In this document: positions 1 through 7,181 of the stretch, in pieces
How positions within the stretch are numbered: the first letter of the stretch is position 1
Layout: each line of letters starts with the position of its first letter
Made by a program: the position numbers and the translations under genes
Source: JAZDEY01 sp043808325 [NCBI: Candidatus Eiseniibacteriota bacterium]
GTDB lineage: Bacteria > Arandabacterota > Arandabacteria > Arandabacterales
Assembly (NCBI GenBank): GCA_043808325.1
Contig: JAZDEY010000013.1
Location: forward strand, 1-37,687
Length of the DNA: 37,687 bases
Direction: 5' to 3'
Notes under the pieces: generated by a model
The model's database searches: none
What the model was told of the DNA's origin: nothing
The model's input: only the letters and a program-made list of their open reading frames with translations

Positions 1-145
1 TGGCAAAGCAGGGCAACCACATCCGTATCACCCACATCATCCGCCACACCAATAACGTCGCAAGGCGTCCACGGCCCCACGCGCCATCATCCCCGTAACG
101 AACCCCTGCCCCCACCCGCGAAAACTGACAGAGGGCAAGAGTTTT

Positions 146-2764
146 TTGAGCTTGACAAGCCGCCAGGCCAGACCAATACTGCGCGTGAGCCTGAGTGCCC
201 TGCCCGGGAACTTCACCTCATCGAGGTGCCCTATGCCCTACGGCCCTGGAGTGCCTGCGCGCTATATCCTCCATTCCCGCATTCGGGCTGCGGCCGTTGG
301 GATCACAATCTTCCTGGTGCTCTTTGAAGCCCTGCTTGCGCGGCGAATCCCCCACGAACCATATAGCGGGATCATCCTGAATAATCTATCGGTCGTTCGC
401 GTCTCCCCGAAGTCCCCGGGCGAGGTCTCGGGCTTCAGGAAGGGCGACGAGGTTGTGAGTGTCCGCGGGATATCCTGCTCGAGCCTGAGAGACATATCAG
501 AATGTCTCTCATATGCAAGACCCGGCGACCGGCTTGTCTACGAGGTCAGAAGAGGTGAGAGCACCCTTCGGTTGCCGATCGTTTTTGCCCGGCCTCCCAT
601 CTCGGAGGTCCTAAGGAAAGCTCTGCTGATCCTGGTGGGCCTCAGTTTTGTGACCATAGGTCTACTGGTCTACTTCAAGAGAGCCGACAAACTTGCCCTG
701 GTGTTCTACCTCCTGTGTCTTGCCTTCGGCCTGGTGCTTGTCAGCATCGTTAACTTCGAGATCTCCTCTGCCAGGCACGCGTACAAGGCGGCTTTCTATG
801 ATCTTGCGGTGCTGGCTCTGCCAGCACTGTTTCTGCACTTTTTCCTGATGTTTCCAGAGCGTAGTTCCGTTCTTGTAAGGCATCCAAGACTCGAGTACTT
901 AATATATCTGCCGGCCGCGATCTTCTTCGGCTTCTCTGAGTTCCTCAACGTGATGGTCTTCAGTTACGGCAGAGCCTTTGCCAACGCCATCGGTCTTCTT
1001 CAGAGCGTCACCGCATCCTATTTGGTGCTGTTCGTTGTTCTCGGACTCGTCGCCTTTGTCCGGTCCTACGCCCGGGCCGGGTCGCCGGCCCTGAAGCAGA
1101 AACTGCGTCTGGTGCTGTGGGGGACCATGGCCGGGGTACTGCCCCTGATCTTCGTGCGGACCGTGATCAGCATAGGGCCTGCAGTCGAGATACCGGGGGA
1201 GAAGTTTGTCTTCCTGCCGCTCCTGCTCGTCCCGGTCGCCTTCGGACACGCGATCGTGAGATACGGGCTGATGGATCTTGAGATAGTGGTCAAACGCAGC
1301 CTAGTCTACACGATTCTCACCGCGGTACTCGCGTCAATCTATTTCGCCGTAGTCTATGGCCTCGGGCGGCTTGCCTCAGAGTATGTGGGAAGCGCCGATC
1401 TCCTCTTGTCGGTGATTTCGATATTCGTGATCAGCCTCCTGATCTCTCCCCTGAAGGCGCGGATTCGATCCAGCATAGACAAGATGTTCTTCCGGGAGGA
1501 ATACAACTACCGAACGGTCCTGAAGCAGATAAGCCATTCGCTTGCGGGTATCGTCAATCTGGAAAGCCTCCTGAGCTACCTGGCTGTAAGGATCGGTGAG
1601 GTCCTCCACTCAGGCACGATCGCAATCTACATGCTGGATGAGGAAAACGAACAGTACGCCCCGCGTTACGCGGCAGACGCCGGCGTAAGTGGACTCGGCG
1701 GTTTTCCCAGGCGGGGAACCCTGGTTCGGGGCCTTGAGGCACGCCAGCAGACCTTGAACGTTGAGAGGCACTTGGCATCGGACCGACCGCTGCCGCTTGC
1801 GGAGGACGAAGCCAGGGCCTTAGCCGGCATCGGTTCGGCGCTTGTCGTTCCCTTTGTCTTCAAGTCCAGACTCCTGGGGTTCCTCTCGATTGGTAAGCGG
1901 CTCTCAGGAGGCTTCTACGCCTCGACCGATGTGGAGTTGCTGGAGACCCTGTGTGACCAGGCCAGCGTGGGGATCGAGAATGCGAGGCTCTACCTTGAGA
2001 CCATTGAGAAGTATAAGATGGACCAGGAGCTTGAAGTGGCGAGAGAGATCCAGCGCCGCCTGCTGCCCAAGGCGTTCCCCCAGATAGGGGGCATTTCAAC
2101 TCATGGCATGAATGTACCCAGTAAGCAGGTGGGTGGCGACTACTATGATGTGATTCCTTTGAGTCCGAGCAAGACCGCAGTGATAATCGCCGATGTCTCG
2201 GGCAAAGGCGTCCCGGCCGCCCTCCTGATGGCGTCCCTCCAGTCCAGTCTGAGAGCCGAGGCCGATGCCAGCCGGCGGCCCTCCGAGGTGCTCGCGACCC
2301 TCAACGAGACCATCTACGAACACACATCGGGTGAGACTTTCGTCACCATCTTCTACGGGCTTATCGATTTCGAACGCGACACTCTGACCTATTGCAGCGC
2401 CGGCCAGACTCCTCCTTTCATCATGCACAGGGACCTGAGTTTCGACCGGCTGGATCGTACCGACATCGTCCTTGGAATTGAGAGCCACGCAAGCTACGCC
2501 GATACCGTGGTTGCGATTGCCGAGGGAGACCTGATATTTCTCTATACCGATGGCATCAGCGAAGAGATCGACGACCACGACGAGCCTTATGGCGAGGAAC
2601 GAATACTGGCAGAACTTCGAGAAGCCCACCGACTTGACCTTCGAACCATAGTCGAGAGAGTATACGGGGCGGTCATCAACCACACCGGCGGCAGGCCCCA
2701 GGACGACCTCACGGCTCTTGCCGTCCGGATAGAATCGCTACACGCCCTCCAGAAAAAGATCTAA
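146..2764 (+). CDS. PDZ-7TM-GAF-PP2C serine phosphatase (RsbU/SpoIIE type)
   Basis: Membrane-bound PP2C-family phosphatase, expected to dephosphorylate a serine on a STAS anti-anti-sigma factor in a partner-switching pathway. Domains in order: a first TM near residues 48-66, a PDZ-like domain about 70-150, a bundle of about seven hydrophobic segments about 155-440, a GAF domain about 465-625, a coiled-coil linker containing EVAREIQRRLLP, and the PP2C/SpoIIE domain about 650-865. The metal-binding motifs are intact: GGDYYD, IADVSGKG, YTDGISEE and DDLTALAV. The TTG start at 146 has GAGGG about ten bases upstream; an ATG at 233 with GAGGTG four bases upstream is an alternative. The nearest STAS partner in the window is at 10080-10394. 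No RsbW-type kinase is present, so the exact pathway is inference. Two micropeptides follow on the same strand before a terminator. Confidence 0.88.
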   Translation: MSLTSRQARPILRVSLSALPGNFTSSRCPMPYGPGVPARYILHSRIRAAAVGITIFLVLFEALLARRIPHEPYSGIILNNLSVVRVSPKSPGEVSGFRKGDEVVSVRGISCSSLRDISECLSYARPGDRLVYEVRRGESTLRLPIVFARPPISEVLRKALLILVGLSFVTIGLLVYFKRADKLALVFYLLCLAFGLVLVSIVNFEISSARHAYKAAFYDLAVLALPALFLHFFLMFPERSSVLVRHPRLEYLIYLPAAIFFGFSEFLNVMVFSYGRAFANAIGLLQSVTASYLVLFVVLGLVAFVRSYARAGSPALKQKLRLVLWGTMAGVLPLIFVRTVISIGPAVEIPGEKFVFLPLLLVPVAFGHAIVRYGLMDLEIVVKRSLVYTILTAVLASIYFAVVYGLGRLASEYVGSADLLLSVISIFVISLLISPLKARIRSSIDKMFFREEYNYRTVLKQISHSLAGIVNLESLLSYLAVRIGEVLHSGTIAIYMLDEENEQYAPRYAADAGVSGLGGFPRRGTLVRGLEARQQTLNVERHLASDRPLPLAEDEARALAGIGSALVVPFVFKSRLLGFLSIGKRLSGGFYASTDVELLETLCDQASVGIENARLYLETIEKYKMDQELEVAREIQRRLLPKAFPQIGGISTHGMNVPSKQVGGDYYDVIPLSPSKTAVIIADVSGKGVPAALLMASLQSSLRAEADASRRPSEVLATLNETIYEHTSGETFVTIFYGLIDFERDTLTYCSAGQTPPFIMHRDLSFDRLDRTDIVLGIESHASYADTVVAIAEGDLIFLYTDGISEEIDDHDEPYGEERILAELREAHRLDLRTIVERVYGAVINHTGGRPQDDLTALAVRIESLHALQKKI

Positions 2765-2845
2765 ACCCCGCCGCGGAAGGATCCGATCAACTAGATGAGC
2801 GAACCAGAAGCTCGCTCACAAACCTTTCGAAGGGGGGCGATAACG

Positions 2846-2920
2846 ATGTTGCTCATCGGGCAGTTCCTCCTGTTTGATCTGGTAAGCGAGATCCTCGACC
2901 TTTTCTGGTGGCTTAAGTAG
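2846..2920 (+). CDS. putative 24-aa membrane micropeptide
   Basis: A very short reading frame (start MLLIGQFLL, end LFWWLK) that is almost wholly hydrophobic, with two acidic residues (Asp, Glu) in the middle, as expected of an amphipathic or membrane-inserted helix. Support comes from a strong Shine-Dalgarno (AGGGGGG) eight bases before the ATG, a position 80 bp after the phosphatase stop, and a second micropeptide 29 bp downstream with its own good ribosome site. An in-frame ATG at 2795 would give 41 residues, but its GGAAGG is 14 bases away, so 2846 is preferred. Function unknown; co-transcription with the phosphatase is likely because no terminator intervenes. Confidence 0.5.
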   Translation: MLLIGQFLLFDLVSEILDLFWWLK

Positions 2921-2949
2921 CGCAACACCTTGGAAGGAGCCATAGCGAC

Positions 2950-3048
2950 ATGAAGCAGATCGTCGCAGTAGCGCTAGCGGCGCTAGCCGGCTATATCATC
3001 TACTCATTTGCCTCATCGTGGTTCCTGACAGCCTTCAGGGTAATCTAG
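2950..3048 (+). CDS. putative 32-aa single-TM micropeptide
   Basis: A 32-residue frame (MKQIVAVALAALAGYIIY...) with a lysine near the N-terminus followed by one continuous hydrophobic segment, typical of a small inner-membrane protein. GGAAGGAG lies about ten bases before the ATG. It is the last gene before the strong hairpin at 3068-3097. I recognise no family. It is either a stand-alone small membrane protein or a partner of the 24-residue peptide just upstream. Confidence 0.55.
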   Translation: MKQIVAVALAALAGYIIYSFASSWFLTAFRVI

Positions 3049-3067
3049 CCCTCGCCGCAGACGTAAG

Positions 3068-3100
3068 AAAGCTCCCTCTCAGATGAGAGGGAGCTTTCCT
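3068..3100. terminator. bidirectional intrinsic terminator
   Basis: A perfect 13-bp inverted repeat (3068-3080 with 3085-3097, loop AGAT) starting AAAGCTCCC and ending GGGAGCTTT, followed by CCTTT on the plus strand and a short T run (TTTCTTACG) on the minus strand. It separates the phosphatase/micropeptide unit from the convergent lipoprotein gene that ends at 3141. Confidence 0.85.
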
Positions 3101-3140
3101 TTAACGAGTGATCTCGGTTAAGACTCCCGTATGCCGAGAT

Positions 3141-3560
3141 CTACTTCCCAACAGGATTCGTAGGATTGCTGTGCCCGCGTTTATTCGTATAGACACCCAC
3201 GGTCCGGGAATATGCGCTCTCGTTTCCGCTCCTGTCCAGCGCGGTCACCCTGAAGTAGGTGACCTCTACCGGCGCCGCACGGTCGGTGTACCAGGGACAA
3301 AGAAGGGTTCTGGTTGTCACCGGCTCAAATGGGCCGTCCTCGCAGGACGACCGATAAAGCCTGTAGCCGGACAGATCCACCTCGGCATTCTGGCGCCAGG
3401 ACACTCGTACCATATCACCGGCATCAGGCGTCGCTTCAACTTCTACGGGCGGATTGGGTGGGACCGTGTCGACAGGCGTAATAGGACTGTCGGTCCCACA
3501 AGCTGCCGTCAAGACCAGAACCACGATTGAAACCATGATCACGTGCCTCAGTGCTTCCAT
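3141..3560 (-). CDS. lipoprotein with a fibronectin type III-like domain
   Basis: A 139-residue secreted lipoprotein. The ATG at 3560 follows GGAGGT by 11 bases and gives a clean signal peptide with lipobox LTAAC (Cys about residue 21). A Pro/Thr-rich linker (TPVDTVPPNPP) is followed by one Fn3-like domain of about 85 residues with the hallmark pattern VRVSWRQN, LSGYRLYRS, YFRVTALDRSGNESAYS. Such a domain mediates protein or carbohydrate contacts; no catalytic residue is seen. An in-frame start further upstream (3605) would place charged residues before the signal peptide and is rejected. The gene converges on the phosphatase unit, with the terminator between. Partner unknown. Confidence 0.75.
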   Translation of the reverse strand: MEALRHVIMVSIVVLVLTAACGTDSPITPVDTVPPNPPVEVEATPDAGDMVRVSWRQNAEVDLSGYRLYRSSCEDGPFEPVTTRTLLCPWYTDRAAPVEVTYFRVTALDRSGNESAYSRTVGVYTNKRGHSNPTNPVGK

Positions 3561-3642
3561 GTGCGCTTGCCACCTCCTGCTTGGGTTCGCGTTGGAACTG
3601 AACAAAGGCCTGCCGTCTCCGACGCGTCCGTATCAAGCAAGT

Positions 3643-3651
3643 ATTGTACCA
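3643..3651 (-). promoter_or_regulatory. possible extended -10 promoter for the Fn3 lipoprotein
   Basis: On the minus strand TGG-TACAAT forms an extended -10 element about 80 bases before the lipoprotein ATG. No convincing -35 is found at normal spacing. Weak support. Confidence 0.3.
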
Positions 3652-3794
3652 TCCAGCCACCGGACGTGCGCAATTAACTCGTTGTTATTGTTGATGTTAT
3701 AGTGCTGGTTTAATACTGGAAGAGGCGATTCGAATGCTCGGCTGCAGTGCCAATGCAGGTTGCAAGACGACCGTGCACCCTGCAAATGGAAGCC

Positions 3795-4772
3795 TTATCC
3801 TGGAATCCGTGTGATCTTGTGCACCTCTATGTGAGACCCGCTCCTTATCGCTATGAAGTAGACGCCCGGCGCTAGCACACCGCCATCTGAGTTCCGGGCG
3901 TCCCAGACGATCTCAGATCGATCCGGCGAAGATGCCGTGATTGTCCGGACCACCCTTCCCCCGACATCATAAACCGTCACCTCACCGAGCGGGCTGGTGC
4001 CATCAAGACTGAAGGCTCTTAGCACAAGATGGTCTCTGAACGGATTGGGGGATGCGAAGATCCGTATCCTGCCCTCCCATTCGTGAAGCAACGAAAGGAA
4101 GAACTCTCGCAGGCCGGATACACTGTCGGCTGAGCGCAGGTCATGGTTCTCGGCGCCCGATCCACATCTGGCGAGATCGCCCCCAAAGAGGATTCTAAAA
4201 TCCTCCGCAAAGATCTCGTGAGGCCTCGCGGCGTGCGCTTGAGATCCCGGAGCTGCACCGAGCGCAATCCCGCGTAAGGAGGCGTACTGTCTCCAGAGAT
4301 CATCTCTTGAATCCGGCATCAGGGCATGCTGGACCACGTGTCCTATCTCGTGGGTCACGGCATAATGGACGTGCTCCTGCGGGTAATCGATACTTCCCGG
4401 GGATAGAAAGACCACCATACCCTCGGCCGATGACTCGGGCAAATCACGACGTGGTGTGGCAAGAATCACGATATCGGCCTCAATTCCATCAAGGGGGTAG
4501 GTTATTCTGGCGAGGGCATCCACAACTTCATCTAGCGGCATGGGTCGATAAAGATCCTCGCGGCCGAGCAGGGTGCGGCGCGTTGTTCCGGGGAACTCGA
4601 TGTAGGCCAAGCCTCGATCCGTACCGCAGAACTGCGCAAGGTCTTCGTGGGAGTACACGGTCATCTTTCCGACCGACTCTTCCCCGCCGGCTCGGCCGCA
4701 TAAGACCACAATGCAAGCTGCTGCCACCCATATCCAAGTCGACTGGCCACGGCTGTGAAGTCGATCGTTCAC
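3795..4772 (-). CDS. secreted HExxH zinc metalloprotease with C-terminal FlgD-like domain
   Basis: A 325-residue exported protein. The GTG start at 4772 follows GAGGT by eight bases; a signal peptide covers about residues 1-30 (core WIWVAAACIVVLCG). The zinc motif THEIGHVVQH places His141, Glu142 and His145, and a candidate third ligand, Glu186 (HEIFAEDF), lies about 40 residues on. This spacing recalls the anthrax-lethal-factor-like (ATLF) / Pro-Pro endopeptidase group, but that assignment is tentative. Residues about 240-325 form a FlgD-like / type-A-sorting-like domain (SPNPF, VYDVGGRVV, APGVYFIA), so the enzyme is probably surface-bound or released. Its leader carries a sigma70 promoter, a GEMM-like aptamer and a terminator, which suggests control by a cyclic dinucleotide. 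Substrate unknown; a surface adhesin would be a reasonable guess. Confidence 0.8.
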   Translation of the reverse strand: MNDRLHSRGQSTWIWVAAACIVVLCGRAGGEESVGKMTVYSHEDLAQFCGTDRGLAYIEFPGTTRRTLLGREDLYRPMPLDEVVDALARITYPLDGIEADIVILATPRRDLPESSAEGMVVFLSPGSIDYPQEHVHYAVTHEIGHVVQHALMPDSRDDLWRQYASLRGIALGAAPGSQAHAARPHEIFAEDFRILFGGDLARCGSGAENHDLRSADSVSGLREFFLSLLHEWEGRIRIFASPNPFRDHLVLRAFSLDGTSPLGEVTVYDVGGRVVRTITASSPDRSEIVWDARNSDGGVLAPGVYFIAIRSGSHIEVHKITRIPG

Positions 4773-4784
4773 CCAGGGCTACCT

Positions 4785-4826
4785 CAAAAAAGAAAGAGCT
4801 GCCGAAAATGTGCGATTTTCGGCAGC
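4785..4826 (-). terminator. intrinsic terminator of the metalloprotease leader (riboswitch expression platform)
   Basis: Minus strand: a perfect 12-bp stem GCTGCCGAAAAT (4826-4815) with its complement (4809-4798), loop of five bases, then a U-rich tail (TCTTTCTTTTTT). It lies just upstream of the GAGGT ribosome site. The 5' arm shares GCTGCC with the 3' end of the aptamer-like element, so aptamer folding and terminator formation are mutually exclusive. Confidence 0.85.
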
Positions 4827-4913
4827 CCGGCTATCCTTGCAGATACCAGAGCTTTGCGGGGCTTCACCCCACCTTTTCGCTATCGCCCCAAGGTCTCCGT
4901 TTGTGCCCCACGC
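4821..4913 (-). ncRNA. GEMM-like (c-di-GMP-I-like) riboswitch aptamer
   Basis: Minus strand, transcribed from the promoter at 4920-4948. The 3' half carries the hallmark blocks of the GEMM family in the right order: a GC hairpin (GGGG/CCCC, 4870-4858), then CGCAAAGC (4858-4851), a short hairpin starting CTGGTATC, and GGATAGCCGGGCTGCC (4836-4821). The block GCGATAGCGAAAAGG (4886-4872) occupies the place of the usual 5' core (GCACAGGGCAAACC) but diverges from it, and I could not find a fully convincing P1 helix. It may therefore be a variant class (c-di-GMP-I variant, cGAMP-type or another ligand). The overlap with the terminator supports a transcriptional switch on the downstream metalloprotease gene. 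Confidence 0.6.
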
Positions 4914-4919
4914 ACTACT

Positions 4920-4948
4920 AGTCTATCACAGGAAGGCACCCGAGTCAA
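4920..4948 (-). promoter_or_regulatory. sigma70 promoter of the riboswitch-metalloprotease transcript
   Basis: Minus strand: TTGACT (4948-4943), 17-base spacer, TAGACT (4925-4920). The predicted start near 4913 places the aptamer-like element at the very 5' end of the mRNA. Confidence 0.7.
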
Positions 4949-5022
4949 GGGTTTTGGGGGCAACGTTAGGCCGGGGCAAGCTCGGGCTGAGCCCGGCGGC
5001 TAAGTTCATTCGGGTCGGGAAA

Positions 5023-5187
5023 TCAGCGTTGGGCGAGACTCTTAAGCAGCTTGTCCGCGAGTAGCAATACCACTCCGGGCGCTCGGGCGAGCACCCGGTC
5101 TTCCCTCAGGGCCGCGCAGATCTTGCGCGCCCGGTGAATGTTCCGGGCTTCGTAGAGTATTTCGCAGGTTGACTTGGCGCTAGGCAT
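5023..5187 (-). CDS. 54-aa protein coupled to the REC-HisKA gene
   Basis: The ATG at 5187 lies inside the last codons of the upstream response-regulator gene (ATGCCTAG contains that gene's stop), with GGAGAAGG three bases before it: strong evidence of translational coupling. The product (MPSAKSTCEILYEARN...) is basic and predicted largely helical, with a hydrophobic stretch APGVVLLLADKLLKSL near the end. I recognise no family. As the last gene of the fliA-kinase-regulator operon, it may be a small adaptor of the two receiver proteins upstream; that is inference from position only. Confidence 0.65.
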   Translation of the reverse strand: MPSAKSTCEILYEARNIHRARKICAALREDRVLARAPGVVLLLADKLLKSLAQR

Positions 5188-5953
5188 TGACCTTCTCCGA
5201 CTGGATGCCGATCATCTTTATCCCTTCCGCATAGTCCACGGTCGCAGGGTCCCTCAAGGAGCGCAGCCTTTCCATCACGGACTCGATCTCACGACACTCG
5301 GTGTCGATCTTGCCGAGAGTCTCTGAGGCTTCACCGGCAAGGACCTGTGAGTTCTTGAGGAACCTCGCCGCAGCTTGTATGCCTGCAAGGCTGTTGTTGA
5401 CGGTGTGGTTTATACTTACGACTACCTCACCTATGGCAGCGAGGCGTTCGGTTCTTACCAGGTCGGCCTGGGCTTGCCTCAAGAGATTGTTCAGATGCCT
5501 GAGTTCCGCAACCTTGTTCTCCAGAGCCTGATTGGCAGCAGTCAGCTCAAAAAGCAGTCTATCGTTTTCGAGCGCAAGGAACCGTTTCTCCAATGCCTTC
5601 TCGACATGAGCGACAATCTGGGTCGACGTCAGGGGCTTGGTCAAATAGGATAGAGCTCCCCGGTGCATGGCCTCGACGGCTGATTTGACTGAGGCATAGC
5701 CGGTTATCATCATGAATTGAGTCAAGGGGAAAACATTCTTGACCCGGCCAAGGAGATCTAAGCCGGCCACCTCAGGCATTTCAAGATCGCACAGGACGAG
5801 ATCGTATTCCTGCGAAGTTGCTGCAAGCAGAGCCTCGCGCGAGCTCGAGAAAAGATCAGGGTTGTAGCCGGCGCGCTTGAGCACCTCGCCCAGAAGGGCC
5901 ACGATGTCCTCGTTGTCATCGACAATTGCGATTCGTGCCTTGTTCGCTTCCAT
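5180..5953 (-). CDS. response regulator with HisKA-like domain but no ATPase domain
   Basis: 256 residues starting MEANKARIAIVDDN at the ATG 5953, just after the stop of the preceding kinase gene. An N-terminal receiver (about 5-125) carries the acidic pair DD, the phosphoacceptor in LVLCDLEMPE and the conserved Lys in YLTKPLT. A coiled coil (about 130-180) leads into a HisKA-like dimerisation helix with the H-box variant INHTVNNSL, matching the NNPL-type boxes of NtrB-like kinases. The protein ends about 55 residues after this, so no HATPase_c domain follows. It may be a phosphotransfer or phosphatase-type partner that uses the ATPase of the neighbouring hybrid kinase, or a dimeric output regulator. 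Longer in-frame starts upstream overlap the neighbouring gene and lack a ribosome site. Confidence 0.8.
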   Translation of the reverse strand: MEANKARIAIVDDNEDIVALLGEVLKRAGYNPDLFSSSREALLAATSQEYDLVLCDLEMPEVAGLDLLGRVKNVFPLTQFMMITGYASVKSAVEAMHRGALSYLTKPLTSTQIVAHVEKALEKRFLALENDRLLFELTAANQALENKVAELRHLNNLLRQAQADLVRTERLAAIGEVVVSINHTVNNSLAGIQAAARFLKNSQVLAGEASETLGKIDTECREIESVMERLRSLRDPATVDYAEGIKMIGIQSEKVNA

Positions 5954-5954
5954 G

Positions 5955-7172
5955 TCAGCCCCCGTTGCCTCGCGGCAGCCATACGCAGAACGTGCTGCCC
6001 TTGCCCGGCTTGCTCCGGGCGTCGATCTTGCCACCGTGCGCCTCCACGATAGCTTTCGCAACCGGCAGTCCAAGGCCCGCTCCATTGAACCTTCTGGTCT
6101 GCGTCATATCGACCTGGGTAAAACAGTCGAACATGCTGGACAACCTGCTTTTAGGTATGCCGATGCCGGTGTCCGAGACCGCAACATGGACGCCGTCCGG
6201 GTCGCTGGTCGCCGCGACCTTGATCTCGACCGAGCCGGACTCGAGATTGAATTTGATCGCGTTCTCCACAAGGTTGCTAAGAGCCACGCCCAGTTTCTCC
6301 GAGTCGCCTCTTATCCTGCTGTCAGCGTCGGACGTCACCGTGATCTTGATCTCTTTGTTTCTCGCGAGAGTCTCAAAACGTGACACCGACTCGGCAAGGA
6401 GATCACCGAGATTGATCTCGTCATCGGCGATCAGGAGGTCTCCGGCATTGGCCTCGGTCATCAGGAGCAGATTGAGGATGAGCATCTCAAGTCGCTCGAG
6501 GTTCTCCTTCATCGCGTGAAGCCACTTCTTCTCGATCTGTCCCATCGGCGCGCCGCCGTCCGCCGACTTCATGAGCATCATCAGATAGCCCTTGAGCGAG
6601 GTCAGCGGGGTGCGGAACTCGTGCGAAATCGTGCCGATGATGTTGGACTTGGTCTGATCGACCTCGACCATCTTTCTCATGAGATGGGAGAGCCCGAGGT
6701 TCTCCTTCGAGAGGTTGCGTTTCTCGATGCCGAGTCTCAGAGTCTTCTCAAGCTCGTGCACCGAAAAAGGCTTTACGACGTAGTCATAGGCGCCTTTCTT
6801 AAGCGCCTCCACGGCCGACTGTACGCTGGCATAGCCGGTCATGATGATAACCACGGTCTCGGGATCCACGTCCATGATATGTTCCAGGAGTTCCACCCCG
6901 TTCATGCCGGGTAGCCTGAGATCGCTGACGACGACGCTGAAGGACTTCTCGTGGATCAACGCTAAGGCCTGCCTGGAATTCGACGCCGTTTCGACTTCGT
7001 ATCCTTTCAGAGAAAGAAACTCCGAGAGAGCGCCGACCAGGGTCTCTTCATCATCCACGATGAGGACGGTCTTCTTACTCTCACTGGTCTCTTTGATCGA
7101 CTGGAATTCTCTTTCAAGCACAGCGGTAGATGACGCACGACTCATGCTGTTATGGTGTCCCACCTTGGTCAT
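5955..7172 (-). CDS. hybrid sensor kinase, REC-HisKA-HATPase_c
   Basis: 405-residue soluble histidine kinase with an N-terminal receiver domain (about 35-150; phosphoacceptor in VVSDLRLPGMNG, Lys in VVKPFS), HisKA (about 175-245; H-box TISHEFRTPLTSL) and HATPase_c (about 285-400; N-box NLVENAIKFN, G1 DTGIGIP, F-box FDCFTQ, G2 GAGLGL). No membrane segment, so it probably responds to phosphorylation of its own receiver or to a cytosolic cue. It starts nine bases after the fliA stop. The ATG at 7172 has GAAAGG directly against it, so the ATG at 7145 (AAGGTGG 14 bases before it) is a possible alternative. Probably co-transcribed with fliA and the next receiver gene. Confidence 0.9.
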   Translation of the reverse strand: MTKVGHHNSMSRASSTAVLEREFQSIKETSESKKTVLIVDDEETLVGALSEFLSLKGYEVETASNSRQALALIHEKSFSVVVSDLRLPGMNGVELLEHIMDVDPETVVIIMTGYASVQSAVEALKKGAYDYVVKPFSVHELEKTLRLGIEKRNLSKENLGLSHLMRKMVEVDQTKSNIIGTISHEFRTPLTSLKGYLMMLMKSADGGAPMGQIEKKWLHAMKENLERLEMLILNLLLMTEANAGDLLIADDEINLGDLLAESVSRFETLARNKEIKITVTSDADSRIRGDSEKLGVALSNLVENAIKFNLESGSVEIKVAATSDPDGVHVAVSDTGIGIPKSRLSSMFDCFTQVDMTQTRRFNGAGLGLPVAKAIVEAHGGKIDARSKPGKGSTFCVWLPRGNGG

Positions 7173-7181
7173 CCTTTCGGG

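Noticed and set aside
3-98. Short open frame at the left edge on the plus strand (AKQGNHIRITHIIRHT...)
   Set aside because: Only 31 codons visible, no start, no recognisable family; it could be a gene end but cannot be supported.
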